A model generated the notes under the pieces. It saw nothing but the letters and a program-made list of their open reading frames with translations. It was not told where the DNA came from and did not search any database. Shown piece after piece: positions 22,301 to 34,300 of a stretch of DNA of 64,000 bases. Both the position numbers and the translations under genes were made by a program. Each line of letters begins with the position of its first letter. Within the stretch, counting starts at the first letter, position 1. The DNA comes from Scolanthus callimorphus. Lineage: Eukaryota > Cnidaria > Anthozoa > Actiniaria > Edwardsiidae. The stretch lies in NCBI GenBank assembly GCA_033964015.1, contig CM066914.1, positions 11,461,831-11,525,830 of the forward strand. The letters are read 5' to 3'.

Positions 22301-25300
22301 ACCTGCTCATCACCTCGTGGGGAGGAAACATGAAAGAACATGCTCGTACACAGAGCTACCTGCTCATCACCTCGCGGGGAAGGAAACATGAAAGAACATG
22401 CTCGTACACAGAGCTCCCTGCTCATCACCTCGTGGGGAAGGAAACATGAAAGAACATGCTCGTACACAGAGCTACCTGCTCATCACCTCGCGGGGAAGGA
22501 AACATGAAAGAACATGCTCGTACACAGAGCTCCCCGCTCATCACCTCGCGGGGAAGGAAACATGAAAAGAACATGCTCGTACACAGAGCTCCCTGCTCAT
22601 CACATCGTGGGGAAGGAAACATGAAAGAACATGCTCGTACACAGAGCTACCTGCTCATCACCTCGCGGGGAAGGAAACATGAAAGAACATGCTCGTACAC
22701 AGAGCTACCTGCTCATCACCTCGCGGGGAAGGAAACATGAAAAGAACATGCTCGTACACAGAGCTCCCCGCTCATCACCTCGCGGGAAGGAAACATGAAA
22801 GAACATGCTCGTACACAGAGCTCCCCGCTCATCACCTCGCGGGGAAGGAAACATGAAAAGAACATGCTCGTACACAGAGCTCCCCGCTCATCACCTCGCG
22901 GGGAAGGAAACATGAAAGAACATTCTCGTACACAGAGCTCCCCGCTCATCACCTCGCGGGGAAGGAAACATGAAAAGAACATGCTCGTACACAGAGCTCC
23001 CCGCTCATCACCTCGCGGGGAAGGAAACATGAAAAGAACATGCTCGTACATAGAGCTACCTGCTCATCACCTCGCGGGGAAGGAAACATGAAAAGAACAT
23101 GCTCGTACACAGAGCTCCCCACTCATCACCTTGCAGGGAAGGAAACATGAAAAGAACATGCTCGTACATAGAGCTACCTGCTCATCACCTCGCGGGGAAA
23201 GAACATGAAAAGAACATGCTCGTACACAGAGCTACCTGCTCATCACCTCGCGGGGAAGGAAACATGAAAAGAACATGCTCGTACACAGAGCTACCTGCTC
23301 ATCACCTCGCGGGGAAGGAAACATGAAAAGAACATGCTCGTACACAGAGCTACCTGCTCATCACCTCGCGGGGAAGGAAACATGAAAAGAACATGCTCGT
23401 ACACAGAGCTCCCCGCTCATCACCTCGTGGGGAAGGAAACATGAAAAGAACATGCTCGTACATAGAGCTACCTGCTCATCACCTCGCATGGATGGAAACA
23501 TGAAAGAACATGCTCGTATACAGAGCTACCTGCTCATCACCTCGCGGGAAGGAAACATGAAAGAACATGCTCGTACACAGAGCTCCCCGCTCATCACCTC
23601 GCGGGAAGGAAACATGAAAGAACATGCTCGTACACAGAGCTCCCCGCTCATCACCTCGTGGGGAAGGAAACATGAAAGAAACATGCTCGTACACAGAGCT
23701 ACCTGCTCATCACCTCGCGGGGAAGGAAACATGAAAAGAACATGCTCGTACACAGAGCTCCCCGCTCATCACCTCGTGGGGAAGGAAACATGAAAAGAAC
23801 ATGCTCGTACACAGAGCTCCCCGCTCATCACCTCGCGGGGAAGGAAACATGAAAAGAACATGCTCGTACACAGAGCTCCCCGCTCATCACCTCGTGGGGA
23901 AGGAACATGAAAAGAACATGCTCGTACACAGAGCTCCCCGCTCATCACCTCGCGGGGAAGGAAACATGAAAAGAACATGCTCGTACACAGAGCTACCTGC
24001 TCATCACCTCGCGGGGAAGGGAACATGAAAAGAACATGCTCGTACACAGAGCTCCCCGCTCATCACCTCGCGGGGAAGGAAACATGAAAAGAACATGCTC
24101 GTACACAGAGCTCCCGCTCATCACCTCGCGGGGAAGGAAACATGAAAAGAACATGCTCGTACACAGAGCTCCCCGCTCATCACCTCGTGGGGAAGGAAAC
24201 ATGAAAAGAACATGCTCGTACATAGAGCTACCTGCTCATCACCTCGCGGGGAAGGAAACATGAAAAGAACATGCTCGTACACAGAGCTACCTGCTCATCA
24301 CCTCGCGGGGAAGGAAACATGAAAAGAACATGCTCGTACATAGAGCTACCTGCTCATCACCTCGCGGGAAGGAAACATGAAAGAACATGCTCGTACACAG
24401 AGCTACCTGCTCATCACCTCGCGGGGAAGGAAACATGAAAGAACATGCTCGTACACAGAGCTCCCCGCTCATCACCTCGCGGGGAAGGAAACATGAAAGA
24501 ACATGCTCGTACACAGAGCTCCCCGCTCATCACCTCGTGGGGAAGGAAACATGAAAGAACATGCTCGTACACAGAGCTACCTGCTCATCACCTCGCGGGG
24601 AAGGAAACATGAAAAGAACATGCTCGTACACAGAGCTACCTGCTCATCACCTCGCGGGGAAGGAAACATGAAAAGAACATGCTCGTACACAGAGCTCCCC
24701 GCTCATCACCTCGCGGGGAAGGAAACATGAAAAGAACATGCTCGTACACAGAGCTACCTGCTCATCACCTCGCGGGGAAGGAAACATGAAAAGAACATGC
24801 TCGTACACAGAGCTCCCCGCTCATCACCTCGCGGGGAAGGAACATGAAAAGAACATGCTCGTACACAGAGCTCCCCGCTCATCACCTCGCGGGGAAGGAA
24901 CATGAAAAGAACATGCTCGTACACAGAGCTCCCCGCTCATCACCTCGCGGGGAAGGAACATGAAAAGAACATGCTCGTACACAGAGCTGCCCGCTCATCA
25001 CCTCGCGGGGAAGGAAACATGAAAGAACATGCTCGTACACAGAACTCCCCGCTCATCACCTCGCGGGGAAGGAAACATGAAAAGAACATGCTCGTACACA
25101 GAGCTCCCCGCTCATCACCTCGCGGGGAAGGAAACATGAAAAGAACATGCTCGTACACAGAGCTCCCCGCTCATCACCTCGCGGGGAAGGAAACATGAAA
25201 GAACATGCTCGTACACAGAGCTCCCTGCTCATCACCTCGCGGGGAAGGAAACATGAAAGAACATGCTCGTACACAGAGCTCCCCGCTCATCACCTCGCGG

Positions 25301-28300
25301 GAAGGAAACATGAAAAGAACATGCTCGTACACAGAGCTACCTGCTCATCACCTCGCGGGGAAGGAAACATGAAAAGAACATGCTCGTACACAGAGCTCCC
25401 CGCTCATCACCTCGCGGGGAAGGAAACATGAAAAGAACATGCTCGTACACAGAGCTACCTGCTCATCACCTCGCGGGGAAGGAAACATGAAAGAGCATGC
25501 TCGTACACAGAGCTACCTGCTCATCACCTCGTGGGGAAGGAAACATGAAAGAACATGCTCGTACACAGAGCTACCTGCTCATCACCTCGCGGGGAAGGAA
25601 ACATGAAAAGAACATGCTCGTACACAGAGCTCCCCGCTCATCACCTCGCGGGGAAGGAAACATGAAAAGAACATGCTCGTACACAGAGCTCCCCGCTCAT
25701 CACCTCGCGGGGAAGGAAACATGAAAAGAACATGCTCGTACACAGAGCTACCTGCTCATCACCTCGCGGGGAAGGAAACATGAAAAGAACATGCTCGTAC
25801 ACAGAGCTCCCCGCTCATCACCTCGCGGGGAAGGAACATGAAAAGAACATGCTCGTACACAGAGCTCCCCGCTCATCACCTCGCGGGGAAGGAACATGAA
25901 AAGAACATGCTCGTACACAGAGCTCCCCGCTCATCACCTCGCGGGGAAGGAACATGAAAAGAACATGCTCGTACACAGAGCTGCCCGCTCATCACCTCGC
26001 GGGGAAGGAAACATGAAAGAACATGCTCGTACACAGAACTCCCCGCTCATCACCTCGCGGGGAAGGAAACATGAAAAGAACATGCTCGTACACAGAGCTC
26101 CCCGCTCATCACCTCGCGGGGAAGGAAACATGAAAAGAACATGCTCGTACACAGAGCTCCCCGCTCATCACCTCGCGGGGAAGGAAACATGAAAGAACAT
26201 GCTCGTACACAGAGCTCCCTGCTCATCACCTCGCGGGGAAGGAAACATGAAAGAACATGCTCGTACACAGAGCTCCCCGCTCATCACCTCGCGGGGAAGG
26301 AAACATGAAAAGAACATGCTCGTACACAGAGCTACCTGCTCATCACCTCGCGGGGAAGGAAACATGAAAAGAACATGCTCGTACACAGAGCTCCCCGCTC
26401 ATCACCTCGCGGGAAGGAAACATGAAAAGAACATGCTCGTACACAGAGCTACCTGCTCATCACCTCGCGGGGAAGGAAACATGAAAGAGCATGCTCGTAC
26501 ACAGAGCTACCTGCTCATCACCTCGTGGGGAAGGAAACATGAAAGAACATGCTCGTACACAGAGCTACCTGCTCATCACCTCGCGGGGAAGGAAACATGA
26601 AAAGAACATGCTCGTACACAGAGCTCCCCGCTCATCACCTCGCGGGAAGGAACATGAAAGAACATGCTCGTACACAGAGCTACCTGCTCATCACCTCGCG
26701 GGGAAGGAAACATGAAAGAACATGCTCGTACACAGAGCTCCCCGCTCATCACCTCGCGGGGAAGGAAACATGAAAAGAACATGCTCGTACACAGAGCTAC
26801 CTGCTCATCACCTCGCGGGGAAGGAAACATGAAAAGAACATGCTCGTACACAGAGCTCCCCGCTCATCACCTCGCGGGGAAGGAAACATGAAAGAACATG
26901 CTCGTACACAGAGCTCCCTGCTCATCACCTCGCGGGGAAGGAAACATGAAAAGAACATGCTCGTACATAGAGCTCCCCGCTCATCACCTCGTGGGGAAGG
27001 AAACATGAAAGAACATGCTCGTACACAGAGCTCCCCGCTCATCACCTCGTGGGGAAGGAAACATGAAAGAACATGCTCGTACACAGAGCTCCCCGCTCAT
27101 CACCTCGTGGGGAAGGAAACATGAAAAGAACATGCTCGTACACAGAGCTCCCGCTCATCACCTCGTGGGGAAGGAAACATGAAAAGAACATGCTCGTACA
27201 CAGAGCTACCTGCTCATCACCTCGCGGGGAAGGAAACATGAAAAGAACATGCTCGTACACAGAGCTCCCCGCTCATCACCTCGCGGGGAAGGAAACATGA
27301 AAAGAACATGCTCGTACACAGAGCTCCCCGCTCATCACCTCGTGGGAAGGAAACATGAAAAGAACATGCTCGTACACAGAGCTCCCCGCTCATCACCTCG
27401 CGGGGAAGGAAACATGAAAAGAACATGCTCGTACATAGAGCTACCTGCTCATCACCTCGCGGGGAAGGAAACATGAAAAGAACATGCTCGTACACAGAGC
27501 TCCCCGCTCATCACCTCGTGGGGAAGGAAACATGAAAAGAACATGCTCGTACACAGAGCTCCCCGCTCATCACCTCGCGGGGAAGGAAACATGAAAAGAA
27601 CATGCTCGTACACAGAGCTCCCCGCTCATCACCTCGCGGGGAAGGAAACATGAAAAGAACATGCTCGTACACAGAGCTCCCCGCTCATCACCTCGCGGGG
27701 AAGGAAACATGAAAAGAACATGCTCGTACACAGAGCTACCTGCTCATCACCTCGCGGGGAAGGAAACATGAAAAGAACATGCTCGTACACAGAGCTACCT
27801 GCTCATCACCTCGCGGGGAAGGAACATGAAAAGAACATGCTCGTACACAGAGCTCCCCGCTCATCACCTCGCGGGGAAGGAAACATGAAAAGAACATGCT
27901 CGTACACAGAGCTCCCCGCTCATCACCTCGCGGGGAAGGAAACATGAAAGAACATGCTCGTACATAGAGCTACCTGCTCATCACCTCGCGGGAAGGAAAC
28001 ATGAAAGAACATGCTCGTACACAGAGCTACCTGCTCATCACCTCGCGGGGAAGGAAACATGAAAGAACATGCTCGTACACAGAGCTCCCCGCTCATCACC
28101 TCGCGGGGAAGGAAACATGAAAGAACATGCTCGTACATAGAGCTACCTGCTCATCACCTCGCGGGGAAGGAAACATGAAAAGAACATGCTCGTACACAGA
28201 GCTACCTGCTCATCACCTCGCGGGGAGGAAACATGAAAAGAACATGCTCGTACACAGAGCTACCTGCTCATCACCTCGCGGGGAAGGCTCCGGTAACATC

Positions 28301-31300
28301 CATTCGAGGGCTGATCGGCTGATGTTAAACATTCAGGCGTGCGCAGACAGCTCTTTCGACCCTCTATTTGTAATAGTTATTACATTTCAATAAAATGTTT
28401 CTAATAACAGTTAAACTATTTTGAACTTTTTGTTGCAAAAAACGACTTACTGTGCGACTACGTCAACCGGGCCATCCCGTAAAAAGTTTGTCATTTAGAG
28501 ATTCAAACCATTTTAAGCAAATTTAATACCTGCAATACATCTGACGATGAGTAATTAAGTGTTCTGAAGTTATTTCTGCCCATAATTTCCACAATTTTTA
28601 CGAGAAAAGCGTTATTTCGGTGTCTCAGATCTCAATAAAGTCGAGATCCTTTGTTCTGTACTCGCTTTCTGATTGGCTAACTTCTTACAAAATAGCCCGG
28701 TTGACGTAGTCACACAGTAAATTAACCTTTCAAAATCATTCGCAAATTAGCTCTAAAATCAATATTTAAAGCTTATTAACGAAATCTCGTTTGGGTAACC
28801 AAAAATACGAGGACCATACTTCCAGACGGAGCTGAAGCGTCGTATGGCGACAATTTACGGTTCTTACGCCCACGCCAGAGATTTCGGCCCTGACAGTCGC
28901 TATCCTCGGTGTTAATTGCTCAGTAGCGACTCAGGGACTCGGTCCGAGGACCTAGGTGAGGGAACGCCCGGCCACCAGACCATTAAATAGACGCCCCTTG
29001 TAAATGAGTAGTGAACAACTAACGGTCTCTATACATCCGTCTCGGTATTTATAGGTCTAATTGAAGATCGCGTGTTCCATGTGGGACACTTGTTTTTAGT
29101 AAGTTCATGGCTGCGTTTAAAACTTCCTTCAGCTGTCGACTTGATTCATTCTCCAATCTTTGTGGCTCATTCGGTGATGTCTTTTTGAAACAATCTGAAT
29201 AAGGTGTTCAATTCGATATCTGGATTTCTACGCATGCGTACTCATATTCACGAATTATCAATTTTATCTTTTTATTTTGTCTACCAATTGATCGCACGTG
29301 CACAATCGCTTTGTGATTTGTTTTTCCTTCTCCCAGCCTCCTAAAAGAAGATCAACATGAAATTCAATTCAAAACATTTCTAATTACGGAAGAATGCGTA
29401 CGCTGCCACGTTTGTGTGCGCACATTCAGAGCTTGGTGCGCCGTGTGTTGTGTAGTTTTTGGGTTGCCTTGTTTTGAACATGAATTCCGAAAACTCGCTA
29501 AATAAAACTTACAGAAGTCAAAACCCAGTGGTTCTCGTGCAAATCTCTCACAGATATGCAGGTAAAAGCTTCGAGGAGAATCGACATGGAGACTGGAGAA
29601 GTTGCCATTCCAGCATGGCTTTACGCGACATTTCAGACTTGTCTCCAAAATTTTCTATGAATGTAACCTTGCAGAAACATCAAATCATTTTAGTTAAATG
29701 GCAGAAACCATACTCAGTTTTATTACTTTGCTATTTCATTTGTAGCTCAACCTAAACGATTGATAGTTGATTATTTCAAATCGTGACAATAAATATTACA
29801 AATTGTGACGGAGGTGTATTACAAATTGCGACAGCTTTTTTTATTACAAATTGTGACGACTTTATTACAAATTGCGATAGGTATTACAAATTGCGACAAC
29901 CTTATTACAAATTGCAACAGGTATTACAGATTGCGACAACTTAATTACATTCACTATTTAAATTAATTATCCCTTTCGAGAGGGAAAATTTTGTCTGCGT
30001 GACGTGGTGCTTATGTTGCTATGTCCCTAATGTGAACCTGGTTCCTCTTGCACCAACTTGATCACCGCGCACCTCTTAACCACGTCATGGTTATAGGCAC
30101 AAGAAAGTATGTCAAATTTCAAGAAAATATTGTTGCATTGCACTGTAATTGGATCTACACGCCCAAATGTTGGTTGAACTCTACCACAAATGGCACGAAG
30201 TGTTGACAAAATGAACATCAGGTGCAAAATGATTAACATCAGGTGCAAAATGATGAACATAAGGTGCAAAATGATGAACATAAGGTGCAAAATGATGAAC
30301 ATCAGGTGCAAATGCTGACTGCTGGCAAGTGCACTTACTTACCCAACTGTTGTCATGGAAACGAATGACCACCAAAAACCTTCCCATGACCCCGAGATAA
30401 ACGACCTCGGGAATTCATCATTATCAGAGTCCTGGGAGGGAAACAAGACTCTTGTCAGGCTCTGAAAATTGATTTAGGTAGTCTTCCCATGGAAAATACC
30501 AGGGAAACGAGCTGTGTAGTTAATGCGACGTTTTAATGATGTTAGAGGAAACAATCCAACAAAACAGACAACATGGAGTCGAAAAAGCGATTGCTTAACA
30601 GTGTGTCCTTACCAAGTACCATATGATGCATCCCATAATATAAGCTGACAAATAACACACGAGGATGAGTGGCCAGTTGTCCGTTACCGCCCTCATCACG
30701 ATCTCACTGGTTTTCTTTCCCGTTTGTGTCAGTGCCAACACAAAGGCCACGCCCGGGGTCTGTATAATACCCGCATATGCATGCACAGACTTGTACATAT
30801 CCTGTAGATAGTAACCCGCTATGGGGAACGTGAAATCCGTGCTGCCATCAATAGTAGCGCGGAGTGCGGCAGGGAGGAGTCTCTGCGAGGATTTCCCGGA
30901 CCCGTCGAGTTTGAAGTCCACATAGGATTGGCCGTGACTCTTGCAGGTCTGACAGCAGTAGATGGTCATGTTCTCGAGAATGTCAGGAATAATTCCACCC
31001 AACTTGGAGTCGTTGTACGATACATAAGGCGCGAATTCCATCCAATTTGTGGATAAGCGCTTCTCACAACGGCACGTCTCTGGAAAAGATGATTTGTGTA
31101 ATGACTCGACCCGATAGGATATACAGGACGATGCGGGGAATATGATAGACCATGATAGAATATGATGTGATATCAGCACTCACCTCCAAAGGTAACCGCG
31201 AACGGCCCCTCCCCCTTGGAAGTGTAGCCCGCGACTTCAATACGATAATACGTAAAGATCTGCAGACCCGTCAGCACAATACTCAGTGTGTTGGGTCCGA

Positions 31301-34300
31301 CAAGGAGCTCGGTAGCACGGGCGCTACTTATCTTGATTTCGCCGGTTGTGAGCGGAGTGTAACGGACTCGATATCCCAGCAGGATCCCAAGCACACAGTA
31401 GGACGGGATAGGACCCCAAAGGACCGGTAAAGAGTGCGTGCTGGTGTGGTTATCGGCACGAAGGTGTTGGGGAGACAGACAAGGGTCTGCGAGGAAAGAT
31501 ATGAAACGAAATTGGCGTATGGTCTTTTATAACCATGACTAGAGGAGAGCAATTCCAAAGCCACGGCGGCATCCACGATTTAACACACAAGCGGTTGTAG
31601 TCATCATACTCACTGTTCTCATCAGTCATAATCTCTTGTCTGTACACGGCACCCTCCCCCTTGACAGTATACGCCCTCACAGTCACGTTATGCAGCTGAT
31701 AACTACGGAGGCCATCAAACCGGACAAGACTACTATCAGGGAATAAGGACCGGACGTCCGTCATGTAACCGGTCGAGCAAGTGATCTTATATCCCAATAT
31801 GATGCCATTCGTGTAGCCAAATGGCACGGGATCCCATGACACCACTATTGCGTACGGCGTTGGTAAAGCAAAGGCGATATGGGAAGGAGGGCGATCTGGA
31901 ACTGTAAATTACAAAAGAGTACAATTTAGTGAACATCATCAAAATTTGAAAGATGTCTTGTAGCAGGGTTGTCAACTAAATTAAACTGCCTAGTTTGGAC
32001 GCGCTTTAGTATATTTGACAGACATAGAAACTCAGAAATTAATGGAAGTGCAGATGTTTTGGGAATTAAATCGAGTTGGAATGAATGGTCGACCAGTGAG
32101 AACTCTACGGGGGGGGGGGGGGGGATAAACAACTCTCCTTATGCCAACTGGGAAAAATTATGTCCAAGAAAGGCGGTTAAATTCAGAGCGTTTTGCCATT
32201 GACAGGTTGGAAAGACAGATTAAGTAGTTTTATTTCAATGCTAAAAAGAGTTACAACTATACTGGGCTGGGCCTTAACACACTTACTATACAACTATACT
32301 AGGCTGGGCCTTAACATACTTACTATACAACTATACTGGGCTGCTGGGCCTTAACACACTTACTATACAACTATACTGGGCTGCTGGGCCTTAACACACT
32401 TACTATACAACTATACTGGGCTGCTGGGCCTTAACACACTTACTATACTGGGCTGCTGGGCCTTAACACACTTACTATACTGGGCTGGGCCTTAACACAC
32501 TTACTATACTGGGCTGCTGGGCCTTAACACACTTACTATACTGGGCTGCTGGGCCTTAACACACTTACTATACTGGGCTGCTGGGCCTTAACACACTTAC
32601 TATACTGGCTGGGCCTTAACACACTTACTATGCAACTATACTGGGCTGGGCCTTAACACACTTACTATACTGGGCTGCTGGGCCTTAACACACTTACTAT
32701 GCTGGGCTGCTGGGCCTTAACACACTTACTATACTGGGCTGCTGGGCCTTAACACACTTACTATGCAACTATACTGGGCTGGGCCTTAACACACTTACTA
32801 TACTGGGCTGCTGGGCCTTAACACACTTACTATACTGGGCTGCTGGGCCTTAACACACTTACTATACTGGGCTGCTGGGCCTTAACACACTTACTATACA
32901 ACTATACTTGGCTGCTGGGCCTTAACACACTTACTATCTTGGTCGGTTCTCTCAGTGATAACAGGACTTCGTACCCCCTCCAAGGTTGTCATGGCAACCA
33001 CATGTATGGAGTACCTCACGTACTTGTATAGGTCCACTAGTACAGCTTCCGTCTGAGCCGCACCCACGGTTACAGAAAGTAGTATAATAGTAAAGGGAGT
33101 GTTGGAGGCGCGGTAATAGACGCGGTAACCGCGGTGGATACCGCGAATGATGGACGCGTTCACAGAGTTCCACTGAACTCGAATGGAGGTGGAATTGACG
33201 AAGGACGCACTGACATTCGTAGGAGCGACACGAGGAGCTGGAAAAACATAATAATATCTTGATTAAAACCTCTTCCTACACAAGGATCATCACGATCATA
33301 ATTACAAAAAAGTATTTCTGTAATCTGGTTTATAGTTCACAGAAATACTGCGAATGTCTGTTCCGACTGGTGTTGTTGGGATTATTTTATTTGATTAATG
33401 TATCATCTCGATGACGGGGATTACCTTCCCAGAGCACCCTTCTCACCTTCATCACCAGTCGTGACGAGCTGTAGCGAGCTCCATGGTCCGTCCCCTACAC
33501 TTGTATACGCAGCCATGGAAACAGTATAATTAGTCCAGACGTCAAGACCGCCTACCACTGTACTCCTAGTACCACCAGGGGCTGTGTGATTCTTCTTTAG
33601 CGCGCCACTCATCTCGTAGACACGGACGCGATAACCAAGGATGATTCCATTCTCGTGTTCCGCTGACATGGCAAGCCAGTTGAGTGTCACTTCAGTTGAG
33701 GATGTTCCGAGGGATGTTATGTTGACTGGGAAACTGTCTGGTACTTTAGAGAAAAAAGTAGATAGTGAAAAAGCTCACCTCAAATCTTTATGAAAAAACG
33801 CGAAATCACAACTCACTGTCTTCAGCTGTACGGGTGTTAACCGGAGCTGATAGGTTGCCATCTCCCACCCTAGAGAAAGCCAATATTCTAATCTCGTACT
33901 CGCAGTATTTCTTCAGACTAGATATCACTGTACTTAGCTGCGTAGCGTCACTAATAGTAATGTTCTGCGCAACTCCTGTTGTACCAACTCGTTTGTAACG
34001 GACTTTGTACCCCCGTACAATGAATTTAGGGTATGCCTGTGGTACCGGTGCCCAGAGGACCTGGATTGAGGTGGAGCTCAGGTTGTGTGCTGACACGTTA
34101 CTGGGCGGGCTGTCGGGAACTAGAGGGAGGACGAAGAACTGATTGAAACAATGCAAACATATTACTATTATTCTACTGGATACCAGTTGTTTAACGTGTG
34201 AATTCTGCATTAAATCACTCTCACAGAAACTTTTTAGGAAAGAGAAGAAGCGGAGACTGGAAGCGCGACTAGGGTATAATCAGGATGATTTGGTTAAAAC

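Larger units (their letters stand above)
18340..30342 (-). other. 12-kb phase-2 intron splitting the selectivity filter
   Basis: The donor gtaagt (30342) and acceptor tctag (18341) bound this intron. It holds a foldback MITE (18493-18678), the 9.6-kb minisatellite, another foldback (28448-28722), a dispersed repeat (~28985) and attacaaattgcgac repeats. No exon is visible inside. The filter glycine codon is split GG/G. Confidence 0.8.
28291..30342. other. right flank of the minisatellite inside the filter intron
   Basis: No exon is visible. It contains a foldback MITE at 28448-28722 (inverted tactgtgcgactacgtcaac / gttgacgtagtcacacagta), a dispersed repeat around 28985-29060 also seen near 55735, attacaaattgcgac tandem copies (29796-29950) and a 21-bp tandem repeat (aaaatgatgaacatcaggtgc, five copies, 30212-30315). 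Confidence 0.6.

Noticed and set aside
14561..28290. Possible CRISPR array (regular repeats)
   Set aside because: Units are contiguous without unique spacers, and the genes around are animal genes with introns.
18670..28393. Dozens of open frames of 65-250 residues on both strands (e.g. 19177-19929)
   Set aside because: They are translations of the 58/59-bp minisatellite in all frames. Open length follows from the unit lacking stops in some frames, with no codon or domain signal.
30343..30431. Reading the pore as belonging to an independent two-pore (KCNK) channel
   Set aside because: There is only one pore exon, M1 is preceded by an S1-like lobe, and S2 and M4 follow, which KCNK channels lack.
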